From positions 1 through 13,910 of the forward strand of contig DAMU01000022.1 in assembly GCA_002499705.1 (NCBI GenBank): 13,910 nucleotides of DNA, read 5' to 3'. The position numbers were made by a program, and so were the translations under genes. The notes beneath the pieces are model-generated. The model had not been told where the DNA came from. It worked only from the letters and a program-made list of their open reading frames with translations, and searched no databases. Positions within the stretch are counted from its first letter, which is position 1. The number at the start of each line of letters is the position of its first letter. Origin of the DNA: Euryarchaeota archaeon UBA91. Lineage in GTDB: Archaea; Thermoplasmatota; Poseidoniia; Poseidoniales; Poseidoniaceae. Positions 1-7,069 of the stretch are shown here, one piece after another.

Positions 1-843
1 ATTGACGGCACACCGAAGCGACCGCTTTGGTTGACAAAAATGCTGTTCACTCGCCAAAGAAAGCGAGACTGGGCTTTTGTTGAACAACTACTCCAACGTC
101 CAAATGCTTCCATTTCCGGAAACTCAATGTGGATTCAAAAACGATTGAATGCAGTCTATGGAATCGCGAGCGATGAATCCAAAGAAAACGGTCAACCTCC
201 AAAACGCGATTCAAAGGCAAGACCGCTTGAAGCAACCCATGTTATGCATGTTATCGACTGGCAACTTTGGCCCGAAAAGGCACCGAAAAGTGAAGCAAAA
301 TCGCTCAAAGAACTCGATACAATTCCTGAGCACTATGTGGTAACCGTCGGTCGTATTTCACATGTCAAAGGCACGTGGGAAACGTTGCAATCACTGAAAG
401 ATACGGGGTTGGCTTTGGTTCAGGTTGGTGGTGGTGAACAGAGCGATAAAGCAGCCCTTTTAGCTGAAGGAAACCGTATTGGCGTTGAAGTTGTATGCAT
501 GCCTCGCCTCTCTCAGATTCAGTTATGCGGCTTGATCCGTGGGGCACGTGCAATGGTGAGTCATGCTCACCATGAACCGTTTGGGCTCACTCCCATTGAA
601 GCGATGACGATTGGCGTTCCAGCATTGATGGTCGATGAAGGTGGATTCGAATGCACAATGTCTCCGGTTGATTCCGGACGCTTGTTGCCTCGAGATGACT
701 TGGCGGCGTGGAAAGCAGCCTACCTAGATGCCAAAGACCCTGTTCTGCGCAAGACATGGGCAGAGGCAGGACGACCCTATGTCGAGAAGCATTTCACCTT
801 AGAAGTTCAAATTGCTGCTCTTGAGCGAATGATGAACTTCTGA
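1..843 (+). CDS. GT4-family glycosyltransferase, 5' end cut by window edge
   Basis: The reading frame is open from base 1, so the N-terminal (acceptor-binding) domain is lost and 280 C-terminal residues remain. What is left is the GT-B nucleotide-sugar-binding half of a family 4 (group 1) retaining glycosyltransferase. A beta strand and loop reading YVVTVGRISHVKG (about bases 340-372) is the usual start of this domain, followed by LVQVGGG. The hallmark E-x7-E pair lies in HHEPFGLTPIEA, with the two glutamates encoded at 574-576 and 598-600, followed by the customary small-residue segment IGVPAL and DEGGFEC. Family members transfer sugars from NDP-sugars to glycans or lipids; donor and acceptor cannot be told. 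The E1-like gene starts 31 bases after the stop, so it may be the first member of that operon, though no functional tie is evident. A TTG at 31 is an in-frame codon, not a credible start. Confidence 0.85.
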   Translation: MDGTPKRPLWLTKMLFTRQRKRDWAFVEQLLQRPNASISGNSMWIQKRLNAVYGIASDESKENGQPPKRDSKARPLEATHVMHVIDWQLWPEKAPKSEAKSLKELDTIPEHYVVTVGRISHVKGTWETLQSLKDTGLALVQVGGGEQSDKAALLAEGNRIGVEVVCMPRLSQIQLCGLIRGARAMVSHAHHEPFGLTPIEAMTIGVPALMVDEGGFECTMSPVDSGRLLPRDDLAAWKAAYLDAKDPVLRKTWAEAGRPYVEKHFTLEVQIAALERMMNF

Positions 844-874
844 GATTTATTAAGTGTTGAATTCTTTCTCTCTT

Positions 875-1531
875 ATGGAAGAAGAATCATTGACAAAGAA
901 GGTGCTCATAGTTGGCGCCGGCGGTATCGGAACGACGTTTGTTGACCTGCTTGTACCGGCATTAGAACGAACAGCATTGAATGCTGAAATTACATTGATG
1001 GACGGTGATGTTGTTGAGGCATCAAATCTTGGACATCAGCGCTTTACTCAAGAACAGATAGGGATGTACAAAGTTTCCGCTTTGTCAAGTCGTCATACTG
1101 GAAGAGGAGAACACGTTGAACTCATCCCAATTACCGATAATTTGAGGACTGCTGAACAACTGCTTGGATATGATTTGGTCGTGGTTTGCGTTGATAGGCC
1201 AGAACCTCGAAGATTGGTCCATGCGCTTGATGTGCCTTGGATTGATTTACGATGTTCAGGTGATGGTTGGATGATTCTTTCTTCTGATTCCGATGCTGCA
1301 TTAGTGGAACAAATGACGCCAGACCATCAGCCCATGAGTTGCCAAGTCGAGGGAGCATTGGATGCAGGTAATCTTGAGTTTGGTTTTTCAGTTGCCGGAA
1401 CTTTTGGGGCGCAATGGCTCGTTCAGAATCTTCGTGGTAGAAGTGGCCCTGTTCAATCCATGGGCAGTTTGACCTACGGGGGCTTTGAATTTCCAAAACT
1501 ACAGAACGAAATCGTGGAGGTGAAGGCATGA
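875..1531 (+). CDS. E1-like ThiF/MoeB-fold adenylating protein
   Basis: A Rossmann-type E1/ThiF domain of 218 residues. Visible: nucleotide-binding VGAGGIG (G14, G16, G19), acidic strand end LMDGDVVEASNL (D43, D45, N51), K66, and D107 followed by R112-R113. Family members adenylate the C-terminal glycine of a ubiquitin-like or sulfur-carrier protein (MoaD, ThiS, SAMP). Two departures: where the family normally reads NLxRQ, this reads NLGHQR, so the usual arginine finger is His54 with an Arg two places on; and there are no paired CxxC zinc knuckles as in MoeB/UbaA. Cysteines at 105, 127 and 156 remain; C156 in MSCQVEG is the best candidate for a thioester cysteine. The chosen ATG starts just before the Rossmann strand; an in-frame GTG at 854 would add seven residues, and neither has a clear ribosome binding site. 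It overlaps the JAMM gene by 4 bases. The fold is secure; the substrate is unknown. Confidence 0.85.
   Translation: MEEESLTKKVLIVGAGGIGTTFVDLLVPALERTALNAEITLMDGDVVEASNLGHQRFTQEQIGMYKVSALSSRHTGRGEHVELIPITDNLRTAEQLLGYDLVVVCVDRPEPRRLVHALDVPWIDLRCSGDGWMILSSDSDAALVEQMTPDHQPMSCQVEGALDAGNLEFGFSVAGTFGAQWLVQNLRGRSGPVQSMGSLTYGGFEFPKLQNEIVEVKA
1516..1523 (+). promoter_or_regulatory. Strong Shine-Dalgarno site for the JAMM gene
   Basis: GGAGGTGA, a full match to the archaeal anti-Shine-Dalgarno sequence, lies inside the 3' end of the E1-like gene and 4 bases before ATG 1528. It fixes the start of the JAMM gene and indicates coupled translation. Confidence 0.85.
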
Positions 1532-2079
1532 TTTTCATTCCAGCACTCGAGCAACTGGATGTGACCCAAGAGGTCTGGGACCACGTCACTGAAATGGCGA
1601 AACAACGTCAAATCGATGATGAAGTTCTCCTCGATGTCCAACACCGCGCATCCCAACTTGGAAGATGGGACGTCGTGTACGCAATCTCGTATCTTGCTGG
1701 ACTTGAGACTTCAGTACTCATCGATGCCGAAGATGTCATTTCGATAGATTGGGGTACTTCAGGGCAGGTTCAACTCTCACCACCTGTTGGTTGTATCGCT
1801 CCATTCAAACTCTGGGTTCATACCCATCCTGGATTTTCTGCTTATTGGTCTGGCACCGATACACACAGTTTGTCAATTGGCTTAGGAATTGTCCAAAAGG
1901 CAATGGTACTCGGTTCACCTGGCGTCAAATGCACGCACAATGCAACCATGCTTCCCGTCTCTTCAAGTTCCCTTCGAATATCAGAAACAGGGCCACTAAG
2001 CGAATGGTCGGAAGAGGAAGTCATACGGTGGGAGGATTGGTATGCCAACCATTTCAATTCTGAAGAGGTGATTCAATGA
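1528..2079 (+). CDS. JAMM/JAB (MPN) metalloprotease-like protein
   Basis: A 183-residue protein with a zinc-binding JAMM signature in the exact family spacing H-[ST]-H-x7-S-x2-D: H98, H100, S108 and D111 within WVHTHPGFSAYWSGTD. JAMM enzymes are zinc isopeptidases that remove ubiquitin-like proteins from targets (Rpn11, HvJAMM1, Cap3) or process sulfur carriers. The N-terminal 45 residues are helical and charged; the MPN core is about residues 46-150; the C-terminus is acidic and rich in Trp and Glu. The catalytic Glu normally found in an E-x-x-G-x-L-x-G strand about 45 residues before HxH is not evident: the matching stretch YAISYLAG places Tyr51 there, with D48 and E60 nearby. The start overlaps the E1-like stop (ATGA) and follows a perfect ribosome binding site. 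Pairing with an E1-like gene is characteristic of prokaryotic ubiquitin-like systems. The fold is clear; activity is uncertain. Confidence 0.85.
   Translation: MIFIPALEQLDVTQEVWDHVTEMAKQRQIDDEVLLDVQHRASQLGRWDVVYAISYLAGLETSVLIDAEDVISIDWGTSGQVQLSPPVGCIAPFKLWVHTHPGFSAYWSGTDTHSLSIGLGIVQKAMVLGSPGVKCTHNATMLPVSSSSLRISETGPLSEWSEEEVIRWEDWYANHFNSEEVIQ
2065..2072 (+). promoter_or_regulatory. Strong Shine-Dalgarno site for the 79-residue gene
   Basis: GAGGTGAT, 3 bases before ATG 2076 and inside the JAMM coding sequence. It supports the small downstream gene as real and translationally coupled to JAMM. Confidence 0.8.
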
Positions 2080-2315
2080 GTGGAGTTCGTAAACCAAAAG
2101 ATGAGACCGAGAAGTATCGAGCACGTATTGCAATTGCACAAGGAAAAGGTCGAACTTTAGCCGATTTCATTGAAGACATTCTCAAAGAAAAACCTGAAGA
2201 AGAATTCGTTGATGCTGTCCGTAATAGAATTGAACTGGCACATGAGCAAGAAGAGACAATTGATATTGTAGCTCTGATCAAAGAAATGTCAGAAATTCAA
2301 AATCAATGGGCGTAA
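2076..2315 (+). CDS. Small helical protein of unknown function, third gene of the E1-JAMM run
   Basis: This 79-residue protein is not recognised. It overlaps the JAMM stop by 4 bases (ATGA) and has a strong ribosome binding site, so it belongs to the same transcript and is probably made in step with JAMM. The sequence is highly charged and predicted mostly helical: a basic N-terminus (VRKPKDETEKYRARIAIAQGK), an acidic middle (KPEEEFVDAVRN) and a terminal helix (ETIDIVALIKEMSEIQNQWA). It has no cysteine, no membrane helix, no beta-grasp pattern and no C-terminal diglycine, so it does not look like a conventional ubiquitin-like modifier unless a tail is trimmed. By position it could be an adaptor, a substrate, an assembly factor or a regulator of the two enzymes; this is inference. 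Its TAA stop abuts the stop of the opposing gene. Confidence 0.75.
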   Translation: MSGVRKPKDETEKYRARIAIAQGKGRTLADFIEDILKEKPEEEFVDAVRNRIELAHEQEETIDIVALIKEMSEIQNQWA

Positions 2316-4400
2316 TCACGAATTGGTATAGGTCGGTCTGCGACCTTCAATCAGTGCAGATAACCCCTCAAGTGAATCCGCAGTAGAAAATATCTCAGTG
2401 AGACCGTCGAGTTCCAATTGCAGTCCTTGTGCAAGGTCTGTGTGTGCACATTCATCAATCAAAGAACTGGCCATCATCAATGCATGCGGAGCCGTTCGTG
2501 AAAGGGATTTGAGTTGACGACTGACATTTTTGTCTTCAGCGTCAAATCCAGATGGACAAACACCGGACATCAAATCTGCCATGTTCTCATCAGCGAAGAA
2601 TGAACGCGCAAAAGAAGCGACTGCACTGTCTGGATGTGCAGGACGACCAGGGTATTTGTTGTCTGGTTTACCACTCTTAGCGAGTTGAGAGACGCAAGCA
2701 TTGACACCTGAGACATCGACCAGATGAGTGAGCAATCCGAGATCTGCAGCAGTGGCAGCATCCATGAAATTCCCCGCCAAAACAGCCCAGCGCGCTGCGG
2801 GAATACCACTTATTCGGGCTGGACGTTGAGATCCACCGAGTCCTGGGTAAATACCAATAGAAGTTTCAGGGAATCGGAATTGTGTTCGACGAGTCCCAAT
2901 TCGATAATCACACGCCAGTGCCAACTCAAGACCGCCTCCAAGCGCAAGTCCAGTCGTCAAAGCAACAGTGGTCTTGCTTGAGGATTCGAGTTTATCGAGA
3001 ACAATATGCCCATTGGTAGTGAATTCAACAATATCTGGTATTGCATCTGCACGTATTTTATCGACAAAGAATTTGACATCAGCACCTGCGACAAAAGCCT
3101 TACCAGCACCGTCCAGAACAATCGTATGAACGGAATCATTGGCATTGACTTTATCCAATGCCACACCAAGTTGAGAGATAACTGTTTCATTGAGCGCATT
3201 CATGGCTTCAGGACGGTTGATGGTAACCGTAGCGATTCCATTGTCAATGGAGGTATCAACTGTCGAAAAAGACCAATCTTCATCGCCTTGTTCAATGAAG
3301 AAGTTCGGCACATTCCATGCACGAGATGGGTCGGATTCAGCAGCCAAATCAGCATACGACTGAGCCATACGACAAGAGGCAGCGACACCAACTTTATTCA
3401 TCAATTCGAAAGGACCGCGAGCCCAGCGAAGGCCAACTTTGGCCCCTCGGTCAACATCTTCCATCGAACAAACACCTTCATCGACAATTTGAGCAGCGAC
3501 ACCAAAGACAACACCATACAAGCGTTCTGAAATTGTAGCGAATTGCGCATCAGAATAGGATTCTTCGCCTTCTATACTCCAATGTTCATTGGCATCAATC
3601 AAATCACGGAGGTTTTGTGCTCCGTTGTAGCGGGGAGTGTGCAACTGTTCAGACAGATAATCGGTCGAATGAAGAGCAATCGGTGGTCCGGTGAGATTCA
3701 TCAAACCAAACGGTCCAAGTCCGATGCGGAATGCTTTGCAAGCTGCTGCATCAATTTGAGCAGCCGTTGCGACGCCTTCTTCCAGAAGAAGGCACGCCTC
3801 ATTCAACCAAGGTACGAAGAAACGATTGACCACAAAACCAGGTCGGTCCGCACAAACAATGACGACTTTCCCGAGCATTTTGCAGTATTGAACGACTTTT
3901 TCCACCGTTTCTGGACTCGAGGATTCAGCAGGAATCACTTCGACAAGTCGGTTCTTAGCAGGGTGGTAAAAGAAATGCAGACCAACAAATCGGTCTGCTC
4001 GACCAGTCGCTTCTGCCAGTGCATTAACCGAAAGGGAAGAAGTGTTTGATGCAAGAATTGTGTCGGGTCCACATGCTTTGTCAAGTGTGTTAAAAACTGC
4101 AGTTTTAATATCAAAATCCTCGAACACCGCTTCGATAACCAGATCAGTATTACTTGCCGTATTTTCAACACCAACTACTCCGGTAATTCGCCCTTGGATA
4201 GCCTCGACTTGGGCAGGTGAAAAGATGCGTCGCTCAACAGCCTCAGAAAGGAAGTCACGAATGATTCCTTGACCACGATCGACCCATTGCTGCTCTCGGT
4301 CGACCATTTGAACATCAAATTCTTCTTGAGCAGTTTTTTGAGCAATACCAGAGCCCATGTTCCCTGCACCGACAATGGCTACGCGTTGAATAGGTTGCAT
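2316..4400 (-). CDS. Fused 3-hydroxyacyl-CoA dehydrogenase / enoyl-CoA hydratase (beta-oxidation)
   Basis: A 694-residue bifunctional enzyme for two consecutive steps of fatty-acid beta-oxidation: hydration of trans-2-enoyl-CoA and NAD-dependent oxidation of 3-hydroxyacyl-CoA. The order is dehydrogenase first, hydratase second, as in archaeal fusions and opposite to bacterial FadB. Residues 1-180 form the NAD domain (VAIVGAGNMGSGIAQ at about 7-21; NTSSLS; GLHFFYHPAKNRLVEVI with catalytic His142 and Glu154; PGFVVNR with Asn192). Two 3HCDH C-terminal segments follow (about 190-285 and 295-360). Residues 385-640 are crotonase: ITINRPEAMNALN-like start, AGADVKFF, ALGGGLELALACD (Glu492) and FRFPETSIGIYPGLGG (Glu512), so both hydratase glutamates are present. 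I chose ATG 4400, right before the Rossmann strand; an in-frame GTG at 4451 would add 17 residues. It is the last gene of a minus-strand run, 51 bases after the methyltransferase. Confidence 0.93.
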   Translation of the reverse strand: MQPIQRVAIVGAGNMGSGIAQKTAQEEFDVQMVDREQQWVDRGQGIIRDFLSEAVERRIFSPAQVEAIQGRITGVVGVENTASNTDLVIEAVFEDFDIKTAVFNTLDKACGPDTILASNTSSLSVNALAEATGRADRFVGLHFFYHPAKNRLVEVIPAESSSPETVEKVVQYCKMLGKVVIVCADRPGFVVNRFFVPWLNEACLLLEEGVATAAQIDAAACKAFRIGLGPFGLMNLTGPPIALHSTDYLSEQLHTPRYNGAQNLRDLIDANEHWSIEGEESYSDAQFATISERLYGVVFGVAAQIVDEGVCSMEDVDRGAKVGLRWARGPFELMNKVGVAASCRMAQSYADLAAESDPSRAWNVPNFFIEQGDEDWSFSTVDTSIDNGIATVTINRPEAMNALNETVISQLGVALDKVNANDSVHTIVLDGAGKAFVAGADVKFFVDKIRADAIPDIVEFTTNGHIVLDKLESSSKTTVALTTGLALGGGLELALACDYRIGTRRTQFRFPETSIGIYPGLGGSQRPARISGIPAARWAVLAGNFMDAATAADLGLLTHLVDVSGVNACVSQLAKSGKPDNKYPGRPAHPDSAVASFARSFFADENMADLMSGVCPSGFDAEDKNVSRQLKSLSRTAPHALMMASSLIDECAHTDLAQGLQLELDGLTEIFSTADSLEGLSALIEGRRPTYTNS

Positions 4401-4451
4401 AAACCGTCCAACTAAACTCGATTCAAGAACACTGCGGAGAGAAGTTCTCAC

Positions 4452-5201
4452 TCACCGGTAAGCGTGAAATGACATTCGACCTTGATTGATCGTCTGTCGA
4501 AACGGTCCACGGCCGGTGAACATCCCTTTGATTGAAGAGAACAATCGAACGGGCAATGAATAACGAATCCACGGATTCTTTGGGTAGACGACTTCAACTT
4601 TTGAGAAGCCCAAATCCTTGAGCATGCCTTTCATAGCACCCACATTTGGAGCCCAGTAATTTGTATCGTCGCTGTTGAAAGAATCGCCCGGATAATAGAC
4701 CATTGAAGGTTTCCAGCGATGTAAATCATCGACTGCGGTCTCAATGATGAGTAATTCTTTGCAAACACTTGCAGCCACACGAAGGCCAGCCATTGGGTCT
4801 TGTAAGTGATACAAAACGCCGAGGAACATGACAACATCAAATTCTCCAACATTGTCTGGAGAGACATCCATCGCATCTATGTCCAACGATTCGACTTTAG
4901 AATCCAAGGCCTTGTGAGCGTAGTTAAAGCCATCTTTGGAACCCCAACCTGGCCCACTCCAGCAGAAATGGTCGGTTGCCAAAACTCGCTTTGCTCCAGC
5001 CTTCTCTGCTTGGAATGAGAAAAAACCATCCCAAGCGCCAATGTCAAGAACTGTTTTTCCAGTCAAGTCCTTCGGGAGACAAATCTGTTCAAGTTTGGCC
5101 ATCGAGGAATCTAATCCAGGAGTGACTGTGCCGTCATTAAGAGGGATTGAATGAAACCATTTGATTGAATCCATTCCATCAGTAGAGGTCTCCTCGGCCA
5201 T
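4452..5201 (-). CDS. CmoB-like SAM-dependent methyltransferase
   Basis: A cytosolic class I methyltransferase of 249 residues resembling the CmoB/DUF1698 family. Visible: an N-terminal WFHSIPLNDGTVTPG segment typical of the family (about residues 15-29), SAM-binding motif I VLDIGAWDGFFSFQ (about 51-64), the acidic end of strand 2 in ATDHFCW, strand 4 VVMFLGVLYHLQDP (about 123-136), then NYWAPN and a CmoB-like C-terminal segment. CmoB modifies tRNA wobble uridine using carboxy-SAM, but archaea are not known for cmo5U and many family members sit in glycan clusters; being 38 bases downstream of a glycosyltransferase favours methylation of a glycan or lipid, which is inference. Start ATG 5201 sits close before the conserved region; a longer in-frame start at 5276 would overlap the upstream gene by 37 bases. 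No good ribosome binding site is seen. Confidence 0.83.
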   Translation of the reverse strand: MAEETSTDGMDSIKWFHSIPLNDGTVTPGLDSSMAKLEQICLPKDLTGKTVLDIGAWDGFFSFQAEKAGAKRVLATDHFCWSGPGWGSKDGFNYAHKALDSKVESLDIDAMDVSPDNVGEFDVVMFLGVLYHLQDPMAGLRVAASVCKELLIIETAVDDLHRWKPSMVYYPGDSFNSDDTNYWAPNVGAMKGMLKDLGFSKVEVVYPKNPWIRYSLPVRLFSSIKGMFTGRGPFRQTINQGRMSFHAYR

Positions 5202-5239
5202 ACTCAACGACGCTCTGCTTCTACATATGAGTATATTGA

Positions 5240-6409
5240 TTACAAGGAATCGTAAACTTCTGCCATTCGCAGACAAAAGCGACTTTGATCAAAACGAGAA
5301 GCAAATTCCATCAATCCAGAACGAGGTGTTGGCCATACGTGATGTTCATCGTTCTTACTTCGACTGAGCCAGTTTGCATAAACCGAAAGAATCGCTTCAT
5401 TCCATGCCTCTTTGTCGTCAGCCTGTAGGCATGTTTCATCGGGCATCAATTCGTTATGGGATGGGAGGTCCGAGCACAAAACTGGAGTTCCACTTGCCAT
5501 TGCCTCAAGGGGAGGATAACCAAAACCTTCGCTTGCACTTGGGAACAAGAGTGCCTCACTTGCATGGCGCATTTGCATGAGAGAGTCGCCAGAAAGATTA
5601 CCGCCGTGCGAAACCCAATTTGTGACACCATATTGTTCAGCTAATTGCGATGCTGAAGGACCTCCATAAGGACAAGTGTCGCCTCCAACATGGTGAACCG
5701 TGATGTTTTTTTTGACTTCAGCATCCAAATCACCGATTAATTGACAGATAAATTTGAGGCGCTTTCGAGGAGCATGACTGCCAACAATAAGTAAATGACA
5801 TGCTTTGGAAAATTCAGAGGCAGGTGCTAACATGTCCACCTTTACTCGATGTTCTGGAAGAAAGGTTTGAACGTTCAATCCGAGAGGAACACAAACTGAT
5901 TTTACATGAGGGAAATGTTTCTGACATGCTGATAAAGTCGCTTGCGAATCACACACCAAGAGGTCTGCCCGAGCAAGCCCTGTTCGAAGTTTAGCTAGGT
6001 CTCTGCGTCGATACCATCGAGGGTTTTGGTCTCCTACTTCGATGGATTCATCTCCGACTTTGAGCACTGTCGGGAAAAAATGGAATAAGTCATGGACAGT
6101 GACAACAACCGGAATTGAGCACTGTTCAGGAATGAGGTGCGCCTGTTCTTGGTCGGTAACGTGTAAAATATTGAAATCGTGTTGTTTTTTGAGAAGTTTT
6201 GCTACACGCTTTGGGTGTGCATACCAACGTTTGAAGATTCGAGAAAACGGATTCATCCTTTTTCTGAGAGGGTATTCGCATGATTTAGAACTCGTCCAGC
6301 CTTGAATATCTCCTTGTGCAAGAGATGTAGACAGATTATGATGGGCTCCACCGATTCCTGTATTGACACCAAGCGCGCCGCCTCGTACGAGCAACACCTG
6401 TTTGGCCAT
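5240..6409 (-). CDS. GT4-family glycosyltransferase, full length
   Basis: A complete 389-residue GT-B glycosyltransferase of family 4. The N-terminal domain begins VLLVRGGALGVNTGIGGAHH, a glycine-rich acceptor-side loop, and contains VTVHDLFHFFP (about 103-113). The C-terminal donor domain begins LLIVGSHAPRKRLKF (about 206-220) and carries the E-x7-E motif SEGFGYPPLEAMASGTPVL with Glu294 and Glu302, followed by SDLPSHNELMPD. There is no signal peptide or membrane helix, so it probably acts on the cytosolic face on a lipid-linked or nucleotide-linked acceptor. Start: ATG 6409; an in-frame GTG at 6415 adds two residues, and the nearby GGGTGAG makes either possible. It heads a minus-strand run with the CmoB-like methyltransferase and the beta-oxidation fusion; only the first two make obvious functional sense together. 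It diverges from the HxlR-type gene across 136 bases. Confidence 0.9.
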   Translation of the reverse strand: MAKQVLLVRGGALGVNTGIGGAHHNLSTSLAQGDIQGWTSSKSCEYPLRKRMNPFSRIFKRWYAHPKRVAKLLKKQHDFNILHVTDQEQAHLIPEQCSIPVVVTVHDLFHFFPTVLKVGDESIEVGDQNPRWYRRRDLAKLRTGLARADLLVCDSQATLSACQKHFPHVKSVCVPLGLNVQTFLPEHRVKVDMLAPASEFSKACHLLIVGSHAPRKRLKFICQLIGDLDAEVKKNITVHHVGGDTCPYGGPSASQLAEQYGVTNWVSHGGNLSGDSLMQMRHASEALLFPSASEGFGYPPLEAMASGTPVLCSDLPSHNELMPDETCLQADDKEAWNEAILSVYANWLSRSKNDEHHVWPTPRSGLMEFASRFDQSRFCLRMAEVYDSL

Positions 6410-6492
6410 ACTCACCCGTAACGCTGAGACTTCTTGAAAGGTGAGATGAACTTGAGTAGGTTTGATGCCCTTTCTTCAAAATTGAATCAGTG

Positions 6493-6499
6493 TTAAAAT
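6493..6499 (+). promoter_or_regulatory. Putative TATA box for the HxlR-type gene
   Basis: TTAAAAT lies 47-53 bases before ATG 6546. An archaeal start site about 25 bases downstream would give a leader of roughly 25 bases carrying the ribosome binding site. Based on spacing and composition only. Confidence 0.4.
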
Positions 6500-6534
6500 G
6501 GAATTAAGTAGTTGAATATACGACGGTAAAATAA

Positions 6535-6540
6535 GGAGGA
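6535..6540 (+). promoter_or_regulatory. Shine-Dalgarno site of the HxlR-type gene
   Basis: GGAGGA, 5 bases before ATG 6546. It decides this start over later in-frame ATGs. Confidence 0.8.
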
Positions 6541-6545
6541 TTACA

Positions 6546-7007
6546 ATGTCGATTCCACCACTTAAAGTTCCGCGTGAAGATTACAACATGGTTCGTTCAT
6601 CAATTGAGTCTGCAATTAAAATCGGCGGTGATATTCGTGGAGTTTTAGGCTCTCAACAAGAGTTGAACCCGATGAACAATTTGCACAATGAAGTCTGTCG
6701 AGCTGGTGAAGCATTGAGTGTTTTTGGCTCAAGGTGGACGATCGAAATTCTTTCTGCACTCTATATCTCAGGACCTCGTCGATTTAATCAAATGAAAAAT
6801 CTGCTTGAAGGAATCTCATCTCGAACCCTTTCAGACAAGTTGCGCTATTTGGCCGACGAAGGACTTGTTTCACGCCAAGTATCTGACGGACCTCCAATTC
6901 GGGTCACCTACCTTCTCACCGAACATGGACGTACCTGTGGCCGCCTCCTCTCACCTCTTGTAGCTCATTTGAAAATTCATTTAGGGACTGTTGAAGCTCA
7001 CGATTGA
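6546..7007 (+). CDS. HxlR-family winged-helix transcriptional regulator
   Basis: A 153-residue DNA-binding protein. The HxlR domain spans about residues 46-145 and keeps the family pattern: a conserved cysteine at the entry (Cys51 in NEVCRAGEAL), FGSRWTIEILSAL, SGPRRFNQMKNLLEGISSRTLSDKLRYL (recognition helix), EGLVSRQ, then the wing PPIRVTYLLTEHG and a C-terminal dimerisation helix. HxlR proteins are small dimeric regulators; in some bacterial members the entry cysteine senses aldehydes or oxidants, and its presence here makes redox sensing possible. The N-terminal 45 residues are an extension not typical of the family. Start ATG 6546 is fixed by a strong ribosome binding site. It is divergent from a glycosyltransferase and followed after 62 bases by another winged-helix gene, so its targets may be either neighbour. 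Confidence 0.9.
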   Translation: MSIPPLKVPREDYNMVRSSIESAIKIGGDIRGVLGSQQELNPMNNLHNEVCRAGEALSVFGSRWTIEILSALYISGPRRFNQMKNLLEGISSRTLSDKLRYLADEGLVSRQVSDGPPIRVTYLLTEHGRTCGRLLSPLVAHLKIHLGTVEAHD

Positions 7008-7069
7008 TCCTACTTTTCTGCGACGCAGGCAAGGGATGGATTAAGAAAGGAGAAAGCCAAGCGAATCCT

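Noticed and set aside
31..843. Treating TTG 31 as the start of a short glycosyltransferase
   Set aside because: The frame is open to base 1 and the remaining protein lacks the N-terminal GT-B domain, so truncation by the window edge is the simpler reading.
875..1531. Assigning the E1-like protein as MoeB or UbaA
   Set aside because: The NLxRQ arginine and the paired zinc cysteines are absent, so a specific symbol is not justified.
1131..1589. 152-residue minus-strand frame across the E1-like/JAMM junction
   Set aside because: It is antisense to two well-supported genes and resembles no family.
2076..2315. The small protein as a ubiquitin-like modifier (SAMP-like)
   Set aside because: It lacks a beta-grasp strand pattern and ends in NQWA, not GG.
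3006..4049. Two long plus-strand frames (174 and 168 residues) opposite the beta-oxidation fusion
   Set aside because: They lie antisense to a strongly conserved enzyme, have Cys/Arg/Ser-rich compositions typical of out-of-frame reading and no ribosome binding sites.
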